A stretch of 64,000 nucleotides of DNA from the NCBI GenBank assembly GCA_964020085.1, contig OZ026595.1, positions 14,676,314 to 14,740,313 of the forward strand, read 5' to 3'. The stretch is from Micromussa lordhowensis (Eukaryota; Cnidaria; Anthozoa; Scleractinia; Lobophylliidae). Made by a program: the position numbers and the translations under genes. The notes beneath the pieces are model-generated. The model did no database searches. It saw nothing but the letters and a program-made list of their open reading frames with translations, and was not told the origin of the DNA. Shown here one piece after another: positions 13,801 through 22,599 of the stretch (position 1 is its first letter; each line of letters starts with the position of its first letter).

Positions 13801-15393
13801 AGTTTCAATTTAGTCTAAAAAGATAGCTCTTCTCTAAGGATAGTTAGTAATATTATTTTATTTAATATTTGTTTATTTCTGTATTGATGTTTTCCTTTGA
13901 AGGGCATTTCATAAAAAAAAAATTATTTAGCAGCAAGGGGATGACATGATTAAAACCTTTTTGTTCTTTCTTATTCTTTTATTAAGCTTGAAGTGGCTCA
14001 TCGACGTGAAGAAGAAGCTCTTCTCACTGCTGATGCATATCGTTTCGCATTTGAGCAACAACTGGACAAGAACTCCACACTTATTTACGAACTGTTAGAA
14101 AAATCAAGTTGGAGAAAGAAGTTAGGATTTGGTGAGAGAACTAAAAAGATAGGAAAACAGGAAAATGGTATGAAAAGTGAAGAAGACCTGGTTCAGCAGA
14201 TAAAGACACATAAGGATGAAATTGTAGAAAAGCTTTTGGGCATGGTATGTGTATGAGTGAAGCAAATATTTGTAACATGGTTTTCCTTTGCTGTTTTTTT
14301 TTTTGCGCTAGTTCTTTTAAGCCTATCTAGTTTGTCCACCGTCACCTTCACCTGTCTCTCTCGAGACTAAGTGTCACTGGTAAGTAATGTCCAGTACCAG
14401 TTGAGGCTCTGTTTTTCCTGCTGTGAGTAGGCGGGAAGGCACAATAGCCTAATGTTTAGAGAGCTGGGCTCCAGATTGAGCAGTCTGGGTTTGAGACCTA
14501 GCCAGATTCATTGTATTGTGTTCTTGGGCAAGACGCTTTACTCTGACAGTGCCTCTCTCCACCTAGGAGTATAAATTATGGGTATCAGCAAATTGTTGGG
14601 CCAACTTGACAGAATAGTTGGGAGTAACCTACGATGGACCAGCATCCCATCCAGGGGGGAGTACCTGTAGCAATGCTCATAGCAACTTCATACTAAAAAT
14701 CTGGAGTTAAGTACCAAGAGCTATGAGCTAGTTGAGTTGAAGAGGCCTTACTTTATGAGTCAGTGACTAGTTGCATACTCTGAGAATGATTTTGAAACAT
14801 AAACAAACTAATGTACACAGCACTGAGTGTTGTGTTAATTGACTGGCCTGATGGCTTACCAGATGAAATGCTAGATCCCCTCAGGTTTACTGACAGGGTG
14901 GGGGGGGGGGGGAGGCTGGCTGTTTTTGTCAGGTTGCAGTTTGTTGGTGGAGTGAGGCAGTGTGAGAGTAAAGCAACTGAGGAACCCTGGGAAAACAGGG
15001 CCACAGTCCAGTGAACTGACTATTTGGCCGCTGCCTCTCTCAACATGCAAATCTTACATACTCACTGAAATAATTCTAAAACTGTGAAATTTTGGCAGTT
15101 TTGTTGCAGGTTTACTTAACCTCTTGTTTTGTTTTGCAATTTTCTCTCGCAAAAACTGTGTGCAATTTTTTTTCCTTGAACTTCTAACCAAATTAATGCA
15201 TTGTTGATATGAGTTTCCATTAGACAACAAAAACAGGCTTCCCGAACTGATGTTTTTGTTTCTCTGTTTTGATTGACAGCTCAACGACAACAGTGAGGCA
15301 CTTGCACACCAGAGACTAGCCACAAAGATGTTGGCGGCAAAAATGAAAGAGATGGAGAAATGTGGAAACACTGGAGAATCACAAACGATATAG
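4441..15393 (+). CDS. CCDC125: CCDC125-like coiled-coil protein, 8 coding exons
   Basis: Exons: 4441-4882, 10050-10120, 10875-11033, 11668-11836, 12118-12236, 12974-13081, 13987-14244 and 15280-15393. All introns are GT-AG and the phases join to one 479-residue frame; human CCDC125 is about 511. Shared landmarks in order are an N-terminal LGFGFKPGG (human has a similar GLGRKPGG), a long coiled coil at residues 172-320, the Cys block LATLGACQCRG...PCACARAA (321-346), EEALLTADAYRFAFEQQL (361-379) and LNDNSEALAHQR near the C terminus. The order and the Cys block make the assignment firm. The human protein has been linked to Rho-GTPase control of cell motility; no enzyme domain is visible. The first ATG is used; a non-ATG codon nine bases upstream is in frame. 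Several introns carry SINEs or MITEs but no coding exon is interrupted. Confidence 0.88.
4883..7592 (+). other. CCDC125-like intron 1, proximal half
   Basis: No exon was recognised. It holds two local duplications: about 48 bp around 5485-5580 (TTTTAGCACAGGCG and TTTGAGCACAGGCG) and about 40 bp at 5710 and 5801 (both AGAATCACGTGCAG). One end of a TTAA-type element, TTAAGGTGGCTCGCTGTAG, lies near 6460; its other end was not found. Confidence 0.5.
7593..7775. mobile_element. MITE with about 75-bp inverted repeats
   Basis: The left arm starts AATAGGTCATTTCCAAGTTC and the right arm ends GAACTTGGAAATGGCCTATT. Pairing continues through GCGAAACC(G/A)TTCA. At about 183 bp it is nearly all inverted repeat and has no coding content. 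The superfamily was not determined. Confidence 0.75.
8277..9570. mobile_element. Non-autonomous TTAA-type DNA transposon, 1.3 kb
   Basis: The ends are GGTATCAGTGTACCCCAAAT and the complementary ATTTGGGGTACACTGATACC, each bordered outside by TTAA (8273-8276 and 9571-9574). TTAA target duplication is typical of piggyBac and Kolobok elements. The interior has no transposase-like frame. Lies in intron 1 of the CCDC125-like gene. Confidence 0.8.
10050..10120 (+). CDS. CCDC125: CCDC125-like exon 2 (residues 148-171)
   Basis: Acceptor TTGCACACAG and donor GTAAGT. It encodes ERRSLVEDDEYRALQCKLF, the lead-in to the coiled coil. The phase from exon 1 (one base) is completed by TG. Confidence 0.8.
10875..11033 (+). 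CDS. CCDC125: CCDC125-like exon 3 (residues 172-224)
   Basis: Acceptor AATTCTTAG and donor GTCAGT. It encodes EIETLTLDLEACQQQLQSKY and then VKIIQSL, matching the human LKTELEASQRQL/ALKILQS heptad region. Confidence 0.85.
11164..11345 (+). repeat. Old 5'-truncated SINE fragment
   Basis: Matches the body of the SINE at 12465-12774: TGTCGTGTTCTTGGGTAAGA, then CACAGTGCC, and later GTCTAGCATCTAGC where the younger copy has GACTAGCATCCTG. The tRNA head is missing and divergence is high. Confidence 0.55.
11668..11836 (+). CDS. CCDC125: CCDC125-like exon 4 (residues 225-280)
   Basis: Acceptor TTATTTAG. It encodes EVNFLQWELELKQSYL...TWAERFDRVATENAAL, parallel to human EINALQWEIEF...SWIQKYDRLNCENAVL. 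The donor overlaps the coding ATGAGTGAGT; phase continuity selects A|GTGAGT. Confidence 0.85.
11938..12080. repeat. Remnant of a GGGCCCAGTTGTTCAAAGG-type MITE
   Basis: Begins CCAGGGCCCAGTTGTTCAAA and contains CGCTATCCGGTGGG and ACTATCCACTG, the inverted pieces usual in this element type. It ends just upstream of exon 5 of the CCDC125-like gene. Confidence 0.4.
12118..12236 (+). CDS. CCDC125: CCDC125-like exon 5 (residues 281-320)
   Basis: Acceptor TTTTTCAG and donor GTGAGT. It encodes LMRDRDELAAALEVRDRIKY and an acidic tail, and ends in phase 0. Confidence 0.8.
12465..12774 (+). repeat. Full-length tRNA-derived SINE with 12-bp target duplication
   Basis: The head resembles a tRNA, with an A-box-like GTGGCCTCATGGTTAGTGTG and B box GGTTCGAGCCC. 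The body carries TGTTCTTGGGCAAGACAC, GTGCCTCTCTCCACCCAGG and GATGGACTAGCATCC. It is flanked by perfect copies of CATCTGCTGCAT (12453-12464 and 12775-12786). Insertion is in a CCDC125-like intron in sense orientation. Confidence 0.85.
12974..13081 (+). CDS. CCDC125: CCDC125-like exon 6, conserved Cys block (residues 321-356)
   Basis: Acceptor AAACACAG and donor GTAATT. It encodes LATLGACQCRG...EPCACARAAVDAKRD. The paired CxC motifs match human LAVLGACLCHG...NPCSCARMAA and are the most diagnostic part of the gene. Confidence 0.9.
13090..13560. repeat. Dispersed repeat shared with 45296-46490
   Basis: Contains CCGCCAAGTGGAGCCCCA, GAAAACCATGAGAAAATCAA on the minus strand, TGCTAGTTTCCGATTGGATC twice and GGTTAACTTGT. 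Diverged copies with the same elements, largely in opposite orientation, occur at 45770-46490. One block (GACCAAGTGCTAGTTTCCGA) is duplicated internally at about 13337 and 13437. Confidence 0.55.
13987..14244 (+). CDS. CCDC125: CCDC125-like exon 7 (residues 357-442)
   Basis: Acceptor TTATTAAG and donor GTATGT. It encodes EEALLTADAYRFAFEQQL, close to human EEAYVMADAFRIAFEQQL, then a basic, poorly conserved linker. Confidence 0.88.
14430..14742 (+). repeat. Second, older copy of the 12465 SINE family
   Basis: Same order of blocks as the 12465 copy: degenerate tRNA head, TGTTCTTGGGCAAGACGC, GTGCCTCTCTCCACCTAGG, GATGGACCAGCATCCCATCC and GAGCTATGAGC. It has more substitutions and no clear target duplication. 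Confidence 0.75.
15280..15393 (+). CDS. CCDC125: CCDC125-like last exon (residues 443-479 and stop)
   Basis: Acceptor GATTGACAG. It encodes LNDNSEALAHQRLATKMLA, near-identical in pattern to human LNDKEEALAHQRKVSYMLA, and ends at TAG. The human protein continues about 90 residues further; this one stops soon after the motif. Confidence 0.87.
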   Translation, partial: LNDNSEALAHQRLATKMLAAKMKEMEKCGNTGESQTI

Positions 15394-16370
15394 TCTTGCC
15401 ATAGGCATTAAAATGATATACACCAAGTTAAAAATTCACAATTTCCATTTACGACAACATAATTGATTTAATGATAATTTCCTAAATTATCCACAGTACC
15501 TTGCACTGGAGACTTGAAATAATGATTACCAAATTACTTTATTACAAAAAGGAAAATTATTTTTAAGTATGTTAAAACTTAGCTTTAAAATGTGTAAATT
15601 TTTTACCAGAGATATTTAATGTAAAAATGGGTTGAAAATAGGCCAACAAAATTGTAGTATTTTTGAAGTGGTATTTTTTGGTAGTAAGTTTTTAATTTTT
15701 CATGTCATGAGTGTTTGAAACAATTGAATTCATGATACACTTCACTTTGTTACTTCATGTTTTAAGGTTTTGGAGAGATTATTTTTCTGCAGAATGTGAC
15801 AAGTTGAAATGCTTAAAAATTTACTTTATTCTTCTACGTTTCAGTTTTTTTCTAAAACAAAATGAATCATCTTTGCATTATTTATTTCCTATTACAGAAT
15901 TAAAAAAATCTATTTTTGGACTGGTGTATTAAGTAATTAAATAGTTCCAAGAGAGAATGAATAATAATAGAGTTTATGTCCCTTATGAGCCTTTTCTAAA
16001 GGTAATACTTCACTTGAGTTATTTTTAGACATGGTAGAGGATGAGGATGCTTGTTAAGCAGCCTGAGCTGCCCACGTGAGAAAGATTCGTGTCAGAAGAT
16101 TTGCTATTTCACGACCCTCCCGGAATTTCTAAAACTGAGAGTGGTTTGAAAATAGCATGAAAGGGAGCAAGTCCTATATTGGCTGAGGGATTGACTCTTT
16201 TATCTTTCATATTCTCTTGATACTACAGATAACAAAAATAAACATGCAACCATCTATTTATTTTTTTAGCAATAAGCCATGTAATATATTTATGTCATGT
16301 CGGATTGTGTGGTGAGAAGACTCGCGTATTTACAATGTTACAATAAAACGTTATTTAACTGTTAAAAATG
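15394..16370 (+). other. Probable CCDC125-like 3' UTR
   Basis: AT-rich, non-coding sequence after the stop codon, with candidate AATAAA signals at 16237-16242 and 16342-16347. No other gene starts here. The extent is inferred. Confidence 0.45.
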
Positions 16371-16538
16371 TCATCGATAAGTCTCCACCAGATAAATGTT
16401 TTGGACGGGGTGGTCACTGGTACCATTCGGCTCTCCATGGCGAAGTGCTGAAGTTGTTCCTGTCAAGGATCATTCGAATTTTCAGTAGGAAGTAACTTGT
16501 TTGGATGAGTGCACGCTTCTGAGTGTACGAATTTTGTG

Positions 16539-17138
16539 ATCATGGTCTGGTCACTAGTAATAAGCTGTCCTGGAATGCCCACGTCGATAAGATTTGTAGC
16601 AAGGCTAACAAAATCCTTGGCATTATAAAAAGAACCTCAGTAAAGGTCTGAAAGACGTCAATACCCTGCGAACTTTGTACTGTGCCTTAGTAAGGTCCCA
16701 TTTGGAGTATTGTACTATTGTCTGGTCACCCCATACTGCTCGAAACATTAACAAACTGGAAAGGATACAGCGAAGAGCTTCCAAGTTTATTCTCAAAACT
16801 GACGATGATTATGAACTCGTAAAGACAAACTAAACTTGTTATCTTTGGAGGATAGGCGCTTCTTTTTTAATGTCTTGTTTTTTTTTACAAGGCTCTTAAT
16901 GGTTTTGTTAATATAGACATATCCCCACTTATAGATTTTTATTCTCATTCTCATTCTGAGGGGTAGGGATAACTTAACCCTAAAGAAACAGTTTTCCCGG
17001 ACAGATGTTTTTAAATTTAGCTGTTTTAATAGAATCGTAGACTTGTGGGACTCGCTGCCAAATTCAATCCGCAGCGCGACGAGTGTCTCTAATTTCATAA
17101 GGGGGGTTAGGGAACTTTTAACATCTGGATTAGTTTGA
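16539..17138 (+). pseudogene. LINE ORF2 C-terminal fragment (CR1/Jockey-like)
   Basis: The translation gives the tail of a non-LTR reverse transcriptase: LSWNAHVDKICSKANKILG, then LRTLYCALVRSHLEYCTIVW, NKLERIQRRASKFIL, LNLLSLEDRR and, near the stop, LWDSLPNSIRSA. At least two single-base frameshifts (near 16648 and 16825) break it. The 3' tail runs to about 17300 and includes GTAATAAA. The catalytic core lies upstream and is absent, so this is a 5'-truncated dead copy. Confidence 0.75.
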
Positions 17139-17389
17139 TGTAGTGTTTTTAATTTTTGACGATCGTAGCTGTTCTTTTTTTTTCTGTGGTGGTCTGCCCA
17201 GCATGGGGACTCTGTCTCTTTTGCAGACCCTTCTTATGGCTTTTTAGTCTGTGTATTCTTAACTTCCTTTTAGCCATTAAATTGTAATAAATTTTTCTTC
17301 TATTTATTCGCCGTGGGATATGTGCCTTGTCAGCAGGCGTTGGTTTTATCAACTGGGTTGATAATGTGAATTGGCCACCGTAAAGAGAT

Positions 17390-17447
17390 TCGGAAGCTGA
17401 CGTTTCGAGCGTTAGCCCTTCGTCGGAGCGAATCCGACGAAGGGCGA
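17390..17447 (-). ncRNA. Degenerate hammerhead-like ribozyme motif of a Penelope-type repeat
   Basis: The minus strand reads CCGACGA (17426-17420), a short stem GGGC/GCTC closed by TAAC, then GAAAC (17406-17402). That is the hammerhead core order CUGANGA-stem II-GAAA with the U changed to C, so it is probably inactive. The flank forms a perfect 13-bp hairpin (17414-17444). Penelope-like elements are known to carry hammerheads in their terminal repeats. Confidence 0.4.
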
Positions 17448-17591
17448 ACGTAGGGTGGCTTTTGCTTGATCTGATAGTGCGACCAGGGTTTTTATGGAAG
17501 GATGTACAAGCGGCCAGTTCTTCGTTATAGTAATACTACAGGGATTGTTTCTTGACTTCGGCCCGAGCGGCTGCGAAGGAGACTATCGTTA

Positions 17592-18143
17592 GGGCCGATT
17601 TACACGATACGACTTTGCCGCGCGCGACAAGCTTACGACAGGCCTGCGACATGACTTAGGACCATCATGGATAGTAGAATAGTCTCTTCTACTATCCATG
17701 GGACCATTTACACGCGCACGACATTTTCACTTACAAAATTAAATAAGCAAAAGTTTGCTCCGGGAAAACAAGTGCCTTAGCTGTCCTGCGCTTTGAAAAA
17801 AACTTTCTAACGAGCTGTTTTTCGCCTTAATCTGTTCAGTACTTTTCGAGAAACGAGTTCATGTGAATCAGTCAACAACAACTTCGTCCGCCATTTTGAC
17901 GCAAGAAAACTTCACCTTCGTCCCCTACTCAGAAGAAATTTGTCACAAAATACGTCATTTTCTATCGATTTCGGCTACGATTGTCGTAGCGTTTTAAAAC
18001 ATGTTTTAAAACCCTACGACACTTTTTGGCCGTACACAACAGCCGTAAGCGAGTTGTAGGTTTGATTTACACGAGACAATTCATATCGTAGGCCTGTCGC
18101 AAGTTTGCCGCATGCGAGAAAGTCGTACCGTGTAAATCGGCCC
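17592..18143. mobile_element. PIF/Harbinger-type MITE, 552 bp
   Basis: The ends are GGGCCGATTTACACG and CGTGTAAATCGGCCC, flanked by the 3-bp duplication TTA (17589-17591 and 18144-18146), as in Harbinger elements. The inverted repeat extends about 60 bp with gaps (ACGACAGGCCTGCGAC pairs with GTAGGCCTGTCGC). A second palindrome lies inside at about 17667-17702. No transposase frame. Confidence 0.8.
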
Positions 18144-18540
18144 TTATACATGCAAGGAGTATATTCTTTAATTCTCTCTCTCTACCTTGTTTGTACTGTC
18201 TTATTATGACTTTGAATGTCACTTACTCCTTCCTTCCTTCCTTCCTTTCCTCAATCATTCTTTCCGTTTTTTTTCTTTCTTTCTTCTTTCGTTCATCTGT
18301 TTGTTATTCATCCATCATCTCTCATTTAAAGTTTATCACGATTTTTTCTTTGTTTATTACGTTCGTTTATTTTCACTCCCATAACACTGCGATTACGTAC
18401 AATGCTTTATTCGTGCATTACTACTACCGTGAAATACATCAGTTAAATTAATGACACCTAATGAAAAACATTTGTCGCACAAAGTTTCAAAGTAACCTGT
18501 AGAGTTTGTATTAAAAGACAGTGTCCTATCAACCGACTTG
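18144..18540. other. No gene; pyrimidine-rich tract
   Basis: A short CTTC microsatellite (about 18229-18249) followed by T/C-rich low-complexity DNA to about 18310. The open frames here are low-complexity artefacts. Confidence 0.5.
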
Positions 18541-18561
18541 ACCGTTACACAACCATTGTCT

Positions 18562-18918
18562 CTAGACGCTTGATAACATTACCATGGCACTCGAAGCTGG
18601 CGATGGTGCTAAGCTTAAACTGGACGACGGAGCTAAGCTGGATGCTGGAGCTAAGCTTGGTGATGGAGCTACACTGGACGATGGAGCTGGTGACTGAGAA
18701 ACTATGTTTGTTGGACTCGCGGATATCACAGGAGTCGAGGAAGCTACGCTGACTACTGGTATAGAGGTGGACATCATAACTACGACTGTTGAAGTGGGCG
18801 GCTTGAAAACCTTTCCTGTTGAAACATAAGATGTTACCGGTAAATGCAAAGGTTGCATAACAAACACAAAGGGAGCCATAGCCATCCTTTTCGTCTCGGT
18901 TAATTTGGCGGAGCGCAA
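18562..18918 (-). CDS. Ser/Ala/Pro-rich ORF, mucin-like, uncertain
   Basis: A 118-residue frame on the minus strand. Its second half is a run of about six-residue repeats of the type SSLAPS, encoded by a roughly 18-bp minisatellite with repeated GCTTAGCTCCA units; its middle is Thr/Ser/Val-rich. This composition suits an extracellular O-glycosylated stalk. No signal peptide or membrane segment is in frame. It may be a distal part of the gene ending at 19156, separated by an unseen intron or a frameshift. An overlapping 262-codon frame (18545-19333) covers the same DNA. Confidence 0.25.
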   Translation of the reverse strand: MRSAKLTETKRMAMAPFVFVMQPLHLPVTSYVSTGKVFKPPTSTVVVMMSTSIPVVSVASSTPVISASPTNIVSQSPAPSSSVAPSPSLAPASSLAPSSSLSLAPSPASSAMVMLSSV

Positions 18919-19155
18919 GCGTATAGATTCTGGCTAAAAGCTGTTGTTTCAGACCAGTCTCAACAGAGGATACAAGATTACGTTGTTTGACATTCAACCA
19001 GTTTGATAGAGGAAAGTAAATAATTACGATATTTGAAAAAAAGCACTCGTCGACAGCTGAGGGGATATGGGCTTCCCGGTATAAATGACTTATTGACCAA
19101 GTGTGAGGTAAGGATCGCTTAATATCAGTCATGATGAAGTTCTTTATGCACGTGT

Positions 19156-22100
19156 TTATGGACTTCGACTCAGTCGAGGACCACAGGCAAGTGAAAATAA
19201 AAACGAAAATAGGCCAATATCCAGTCGTCTCGACCGAACAAGGTGGGTCATTAATTCCTTGAGGGACATAGTGGACAACCCTGAGTGGTGTAAGATCACC
19301 ATCTTGCCGCTTGGGTAGCCAATCACAGAGCATGTAGGATTTGGTTCATCTTGGGCACCTGCGGTCGCTAGCCATACTGATGCTTTACTGATATCACGGC
19401 AAGGAAAAACGAAATCGGTAGAATTCTGCCTGCAGTGATTGAATGCATCTGGATGGGTAGTGCCGAGGGCATTTCTTGTCCAAGAAGACTGTATATACAT
19501 CTCCGGACACACTATAAAGTAGAAAGCCAATGATCTGGCTGTATCATCAGCTGCCGTCAGTAACTAATTCTCTTTCTCTCATTTGCAGGTTCTTTACAGA
19601 ATCAGTTTCTACTTACCAAAACAACACTTTTGATATTTCTGGCAAATCCGGTTGTCCAGGCAATCCACTTTTTTCAGTTTTGGACAAGTCAAGCGGCCAA
19701 GGTATGTCCATTTATAAAGTTCTAAATACATACAGAGATAAATGAACTTTAGATTTTTTTCTAAGTACAGTGGAATCTCGATTTCTCAAACCTCCAGGGG
19801 AAACGCAAATTGGTTGGAGAAATCGGGGAGTTCCAGAAATCGGGGGTAAAATTACATGGTTTGACTGAGGAGAGGGAACGACTTTTGGTTCGAGCTATCG
19901 GGAGGTTCGAAAAAATGCCGTGAGGGTTCGAGGAATCGGGATTCCGGCCACTGTAACACAAAAATCGGCTTTTTATAGTAGGTGACAAGAGTATTGCTAA
20001 GTCTCTAATATTACCCAGTGTTTTTCCAGGTTAGCTTAAAAATAAGTTAATGGGTTATTTGTAATACTTCCGGTGGAGGGAGGCCTTACATGAGTGAAAT
20101 GGTTTTGATGTTTCTTCAAATTTAAAAAGAAGCGACTTTTTAAAACATTTAGCTATAAAAAATTGCGAAAAAAAACTTTTCTTGAAAACATTTAAGAAAT
20201 TTTTAAAAACGGCTTTTAAAAACTTCTTAAATGTTTTTAAGAAAATATTTTTCGCAATTTTTTATAGCTAAATTCTTCAAATTTGCAACTTCAATTAATT
20301 ACAAAACTCTTTCAGCTAGTAGGGATTTTACCGATAGAACGGAATACACCTTTTCCCATAATCTTTTGAGATTTCACGCCATTCCTAAAAACGTCCTCCA
20401 CAGCGTGCGTGTACGACGGTATACGTTTTGCTGGCGAGTAGAATCAGACCCGTTTCTTTTCAACAAAAATTTTGAAGTTAATGTATTTTGATTTAAAGGT
20501 AACTATATTGCAGGTAAGGCTTTTTAGGTTGTGAGAGAGCTCCTCCAACCAGTGTTATTAAAAAAACAATCCACTTACTGCAGCGACAATAGCTGGAGTA
20601 GCGATAGCGCCTGCAATAATATGAACTATGTCTCTTCTCCCTGATGTTCAGACCTAGAAAATACAAAAAAATAAATAAGTGGTGAAAAGCAAGCTCGTTT
20701 CTATTACAGGCAAAAGTATTTACGCGATTCTCTTTTTTTTGTGTCGCTTGTTTCAATCATGCATAGGCCACAGTAAATGGTCACTTCACCTCGGAACAAA
20801 CACAAAGTATTCCACTCTGGGTAAGGGTTCTTGAAGTTCTTTTGATGCATCATGATCCGAATGATCTTGGATCATCAGTGACCCTGATTCGGATCATCTG
20901 AAATAAAAGCACCCTGAGACTTTCTTAATTAAAGAAGAAGCTTTGGGTTCGAATCCCGTCCTAGCCTGAATTTTTTATCAGGCGTTTAATTAATATTTTC
21001 ACAACTGCTACGTTGTGTACATGACAGCGCGCGGTGATCATTCATGTCTTTTTACCCATATTTTATTACACGAATTTTTTTTTTTATCTCGAACAGATAT
21101 TTCTTGATATTAGCCCATTGGTATGTCTTTAAAGGAGCCACTTCACGGTTTTGCGCATTTTGAAAAATGTAGCCTAAATTTTTGCAATCCGTGTGATCTT
21201 CTCGAACTTAACCATCCTTGTTCCTTTATGGTTTATTATCATCTCTTTGCTGTTTTTCTATCTTAGTAAACTACTATTTCAGGTTTTCTACAATTCAAAG
21301 GTAACCCTAAGGTTCTTTTAAGCAAGGTGAACTACTTAACAAAAAAAGTCGACGGCCATTGCATTTCAGTACCTCTGATTTATTTGACTAAGTGAGGCGA
21401 AGAAACCGGCGTGAATTTCCGCCGACAATGAAAATCATGATCAAACACACCTTCAAAGTCCATATCTGACTCTCTCGATTCAGTATTTTCCTCGCTTTTC
21501 GCTTGGAGTATAACACAGGTAAAGCATACCACTACCTGGAAAACAGAAACAGAATACACAAATAAGAATAGTAACAAGAGACTGACATTTGTGTGGAACC
21601 TGTATATGACGTATAAAAAGACAAGATGGCGGTTTTTCCTGACTCATTTTACACGGGAAAATTTACAAAGGCAAATATCTGATGGACCAATAAAATGTTG
21701 TGCAAAGTATGTTCCACATTATAACGGAATGCTCTTGTATATCATCTCAGTCACTTCGAAATTCAGTTGAAATATGAATGAAAAAGAATACAGTTTACAT
21801 CGAATAACGAATTCAAAGTTAAGTTTAAACTAAAAAATTTAAATATTCAAACAGAAAACCCGAATATGTCATTTTCCTTCTTTAATTTGCACCGTTTTTC
21901 TCAGTAATTGGTTCATGGTTTAACGATAAAAATTAGCGATAAATTCAGTTTCTACCTTATGTTCGTTAACATACAATAGAAATATAGCGTTTGAATTTCT
22001 TTCAATATTAAGATCAATTGAACTTTCGCCCTTTTCAACCACAAAGATTTTTTATCCCATTGACGTGCGTGAAATAACTCTTTAATCATGGGCTTAAAAA

Positions 22101-22502
22101 ATCAGATAAACATTTCAAAATAAAATTAAACGAAATTCGAGAAACGAAATTTAAACGCTGCAGGATTTATATTTAGAACTGATGTATCTCTCAGTCTTAT
22201 GTCAACTGGTGCCATCTTTTCGATCACGGTTTGCCTTTTGCAAAAAAAAAAAAAAAAAAAAAAAACAGAAAAGTTTAGTACGGTGCATTTTGAAAAGAAT
22301 GCTTTCCGCAACCTTATATCAAAAATCGTGAAAACTAAATTAATTTTGAAAAGTGCATTTTCTTAAAATAGTAAATCACTTAAATGTTTCATTTCCCATG
22401 TTCAGGAAAACCTCTTTTAAAAATGGAAAATATAACAAAACAAAATACTCTAGGCATTAAAGGATTTGTACTCACCAAAACCAACAACCGATAAGCATCC
22501 AT
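19156..22502 (-). CDS. Candidate secreted cysteine-rich protein, 4 exons
   Basis: Minus-strand exons 22502-22476, 21535-21451, 20653-20579 and 19511-19156 join in phase to about 180 residues. Exons 1 and 2 together give a signal peptide (MDAYRLL then VVVCFTCVILQA); neither part is complete alone. An acidic stretch follows, then REKR, a likely furin-type site, at residues 42-45. The next segment is Tyr/Arg/Cys-rich (SSYYCRRYRYSSYCRC), and the rest has Cys spaced through CPEMY, FNHCRQ, FPCRD and PTCSV. No family was recognised. The neat signal peptide split and matching phases support a real gene; the 3' end is uncertain, and the frame may continue elsewhere by splicing. A TATA box lies upstream. 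Confidence 0.42.
19768..19953. mobile_element. pogo/Tigger-like MITE with TA duplication
   Basis: Starts CAGTGGAATCTCGATTTCTC and ends GGAATCGGGATTCCGGCCACTG, flanked by TA on each side (19766-19767 and 19954-19955). At 186 bp it is non-coding. It lies in the last intron of the minus-strand candidate gene. Confidence 0.75.
20149..20273. repeat. AT-rich long hairpin
   Basis: The left arm, from TTTAGCTATAAAAAATTGCG, pairs with the right arm ending CGCAATTTTTTATAGCTAAA, and TTGAAAACATTTAAGAA pairs with TTCTTAAATGTTTTTAA. Arms of about 58 bp surround a 5-base centre (ACGGC). No target duplication was identified. Confidence 0.7.
22240..22265. repeat. Poly(A) tract
   Basis: An uninterrupted run of about 26 A residues, probably the tail of a degraded retroposon or a slippage tract. 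Confidence 0.7.
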
Positions 22503-22590
22503 TGTAAAGCAGGTTTGTTATTTTGTTGCTCCAGTTATATTGATGTCGTTCAGCTCTTATGTGTTATCGAAAACTGCAGCACATTGAGGT

Positions 22591-22598
22591 CTTTTATA
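22591..22598 (-). promoter_or_regulatory. TATA box upstream of the secreted-protein candidate
   Basis: The minus strand reads TATAAAAG about 90 bases upstream of the ATG at 22502, leaving a 5' UTR of roughly 60 bases. The position fits a core promoter. Confidence 0.4.
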
Positions 22599-22599
22599 G

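Noticed and set aside
18545..19333. Longest minus-strand open frame here (262 codons)
   Set aside because: It overlaps exon 4 of the candidate gene in a different frame and shows no domain. The exon 4 frame is supported by splice phase, so I kept this only as an alternative reading.
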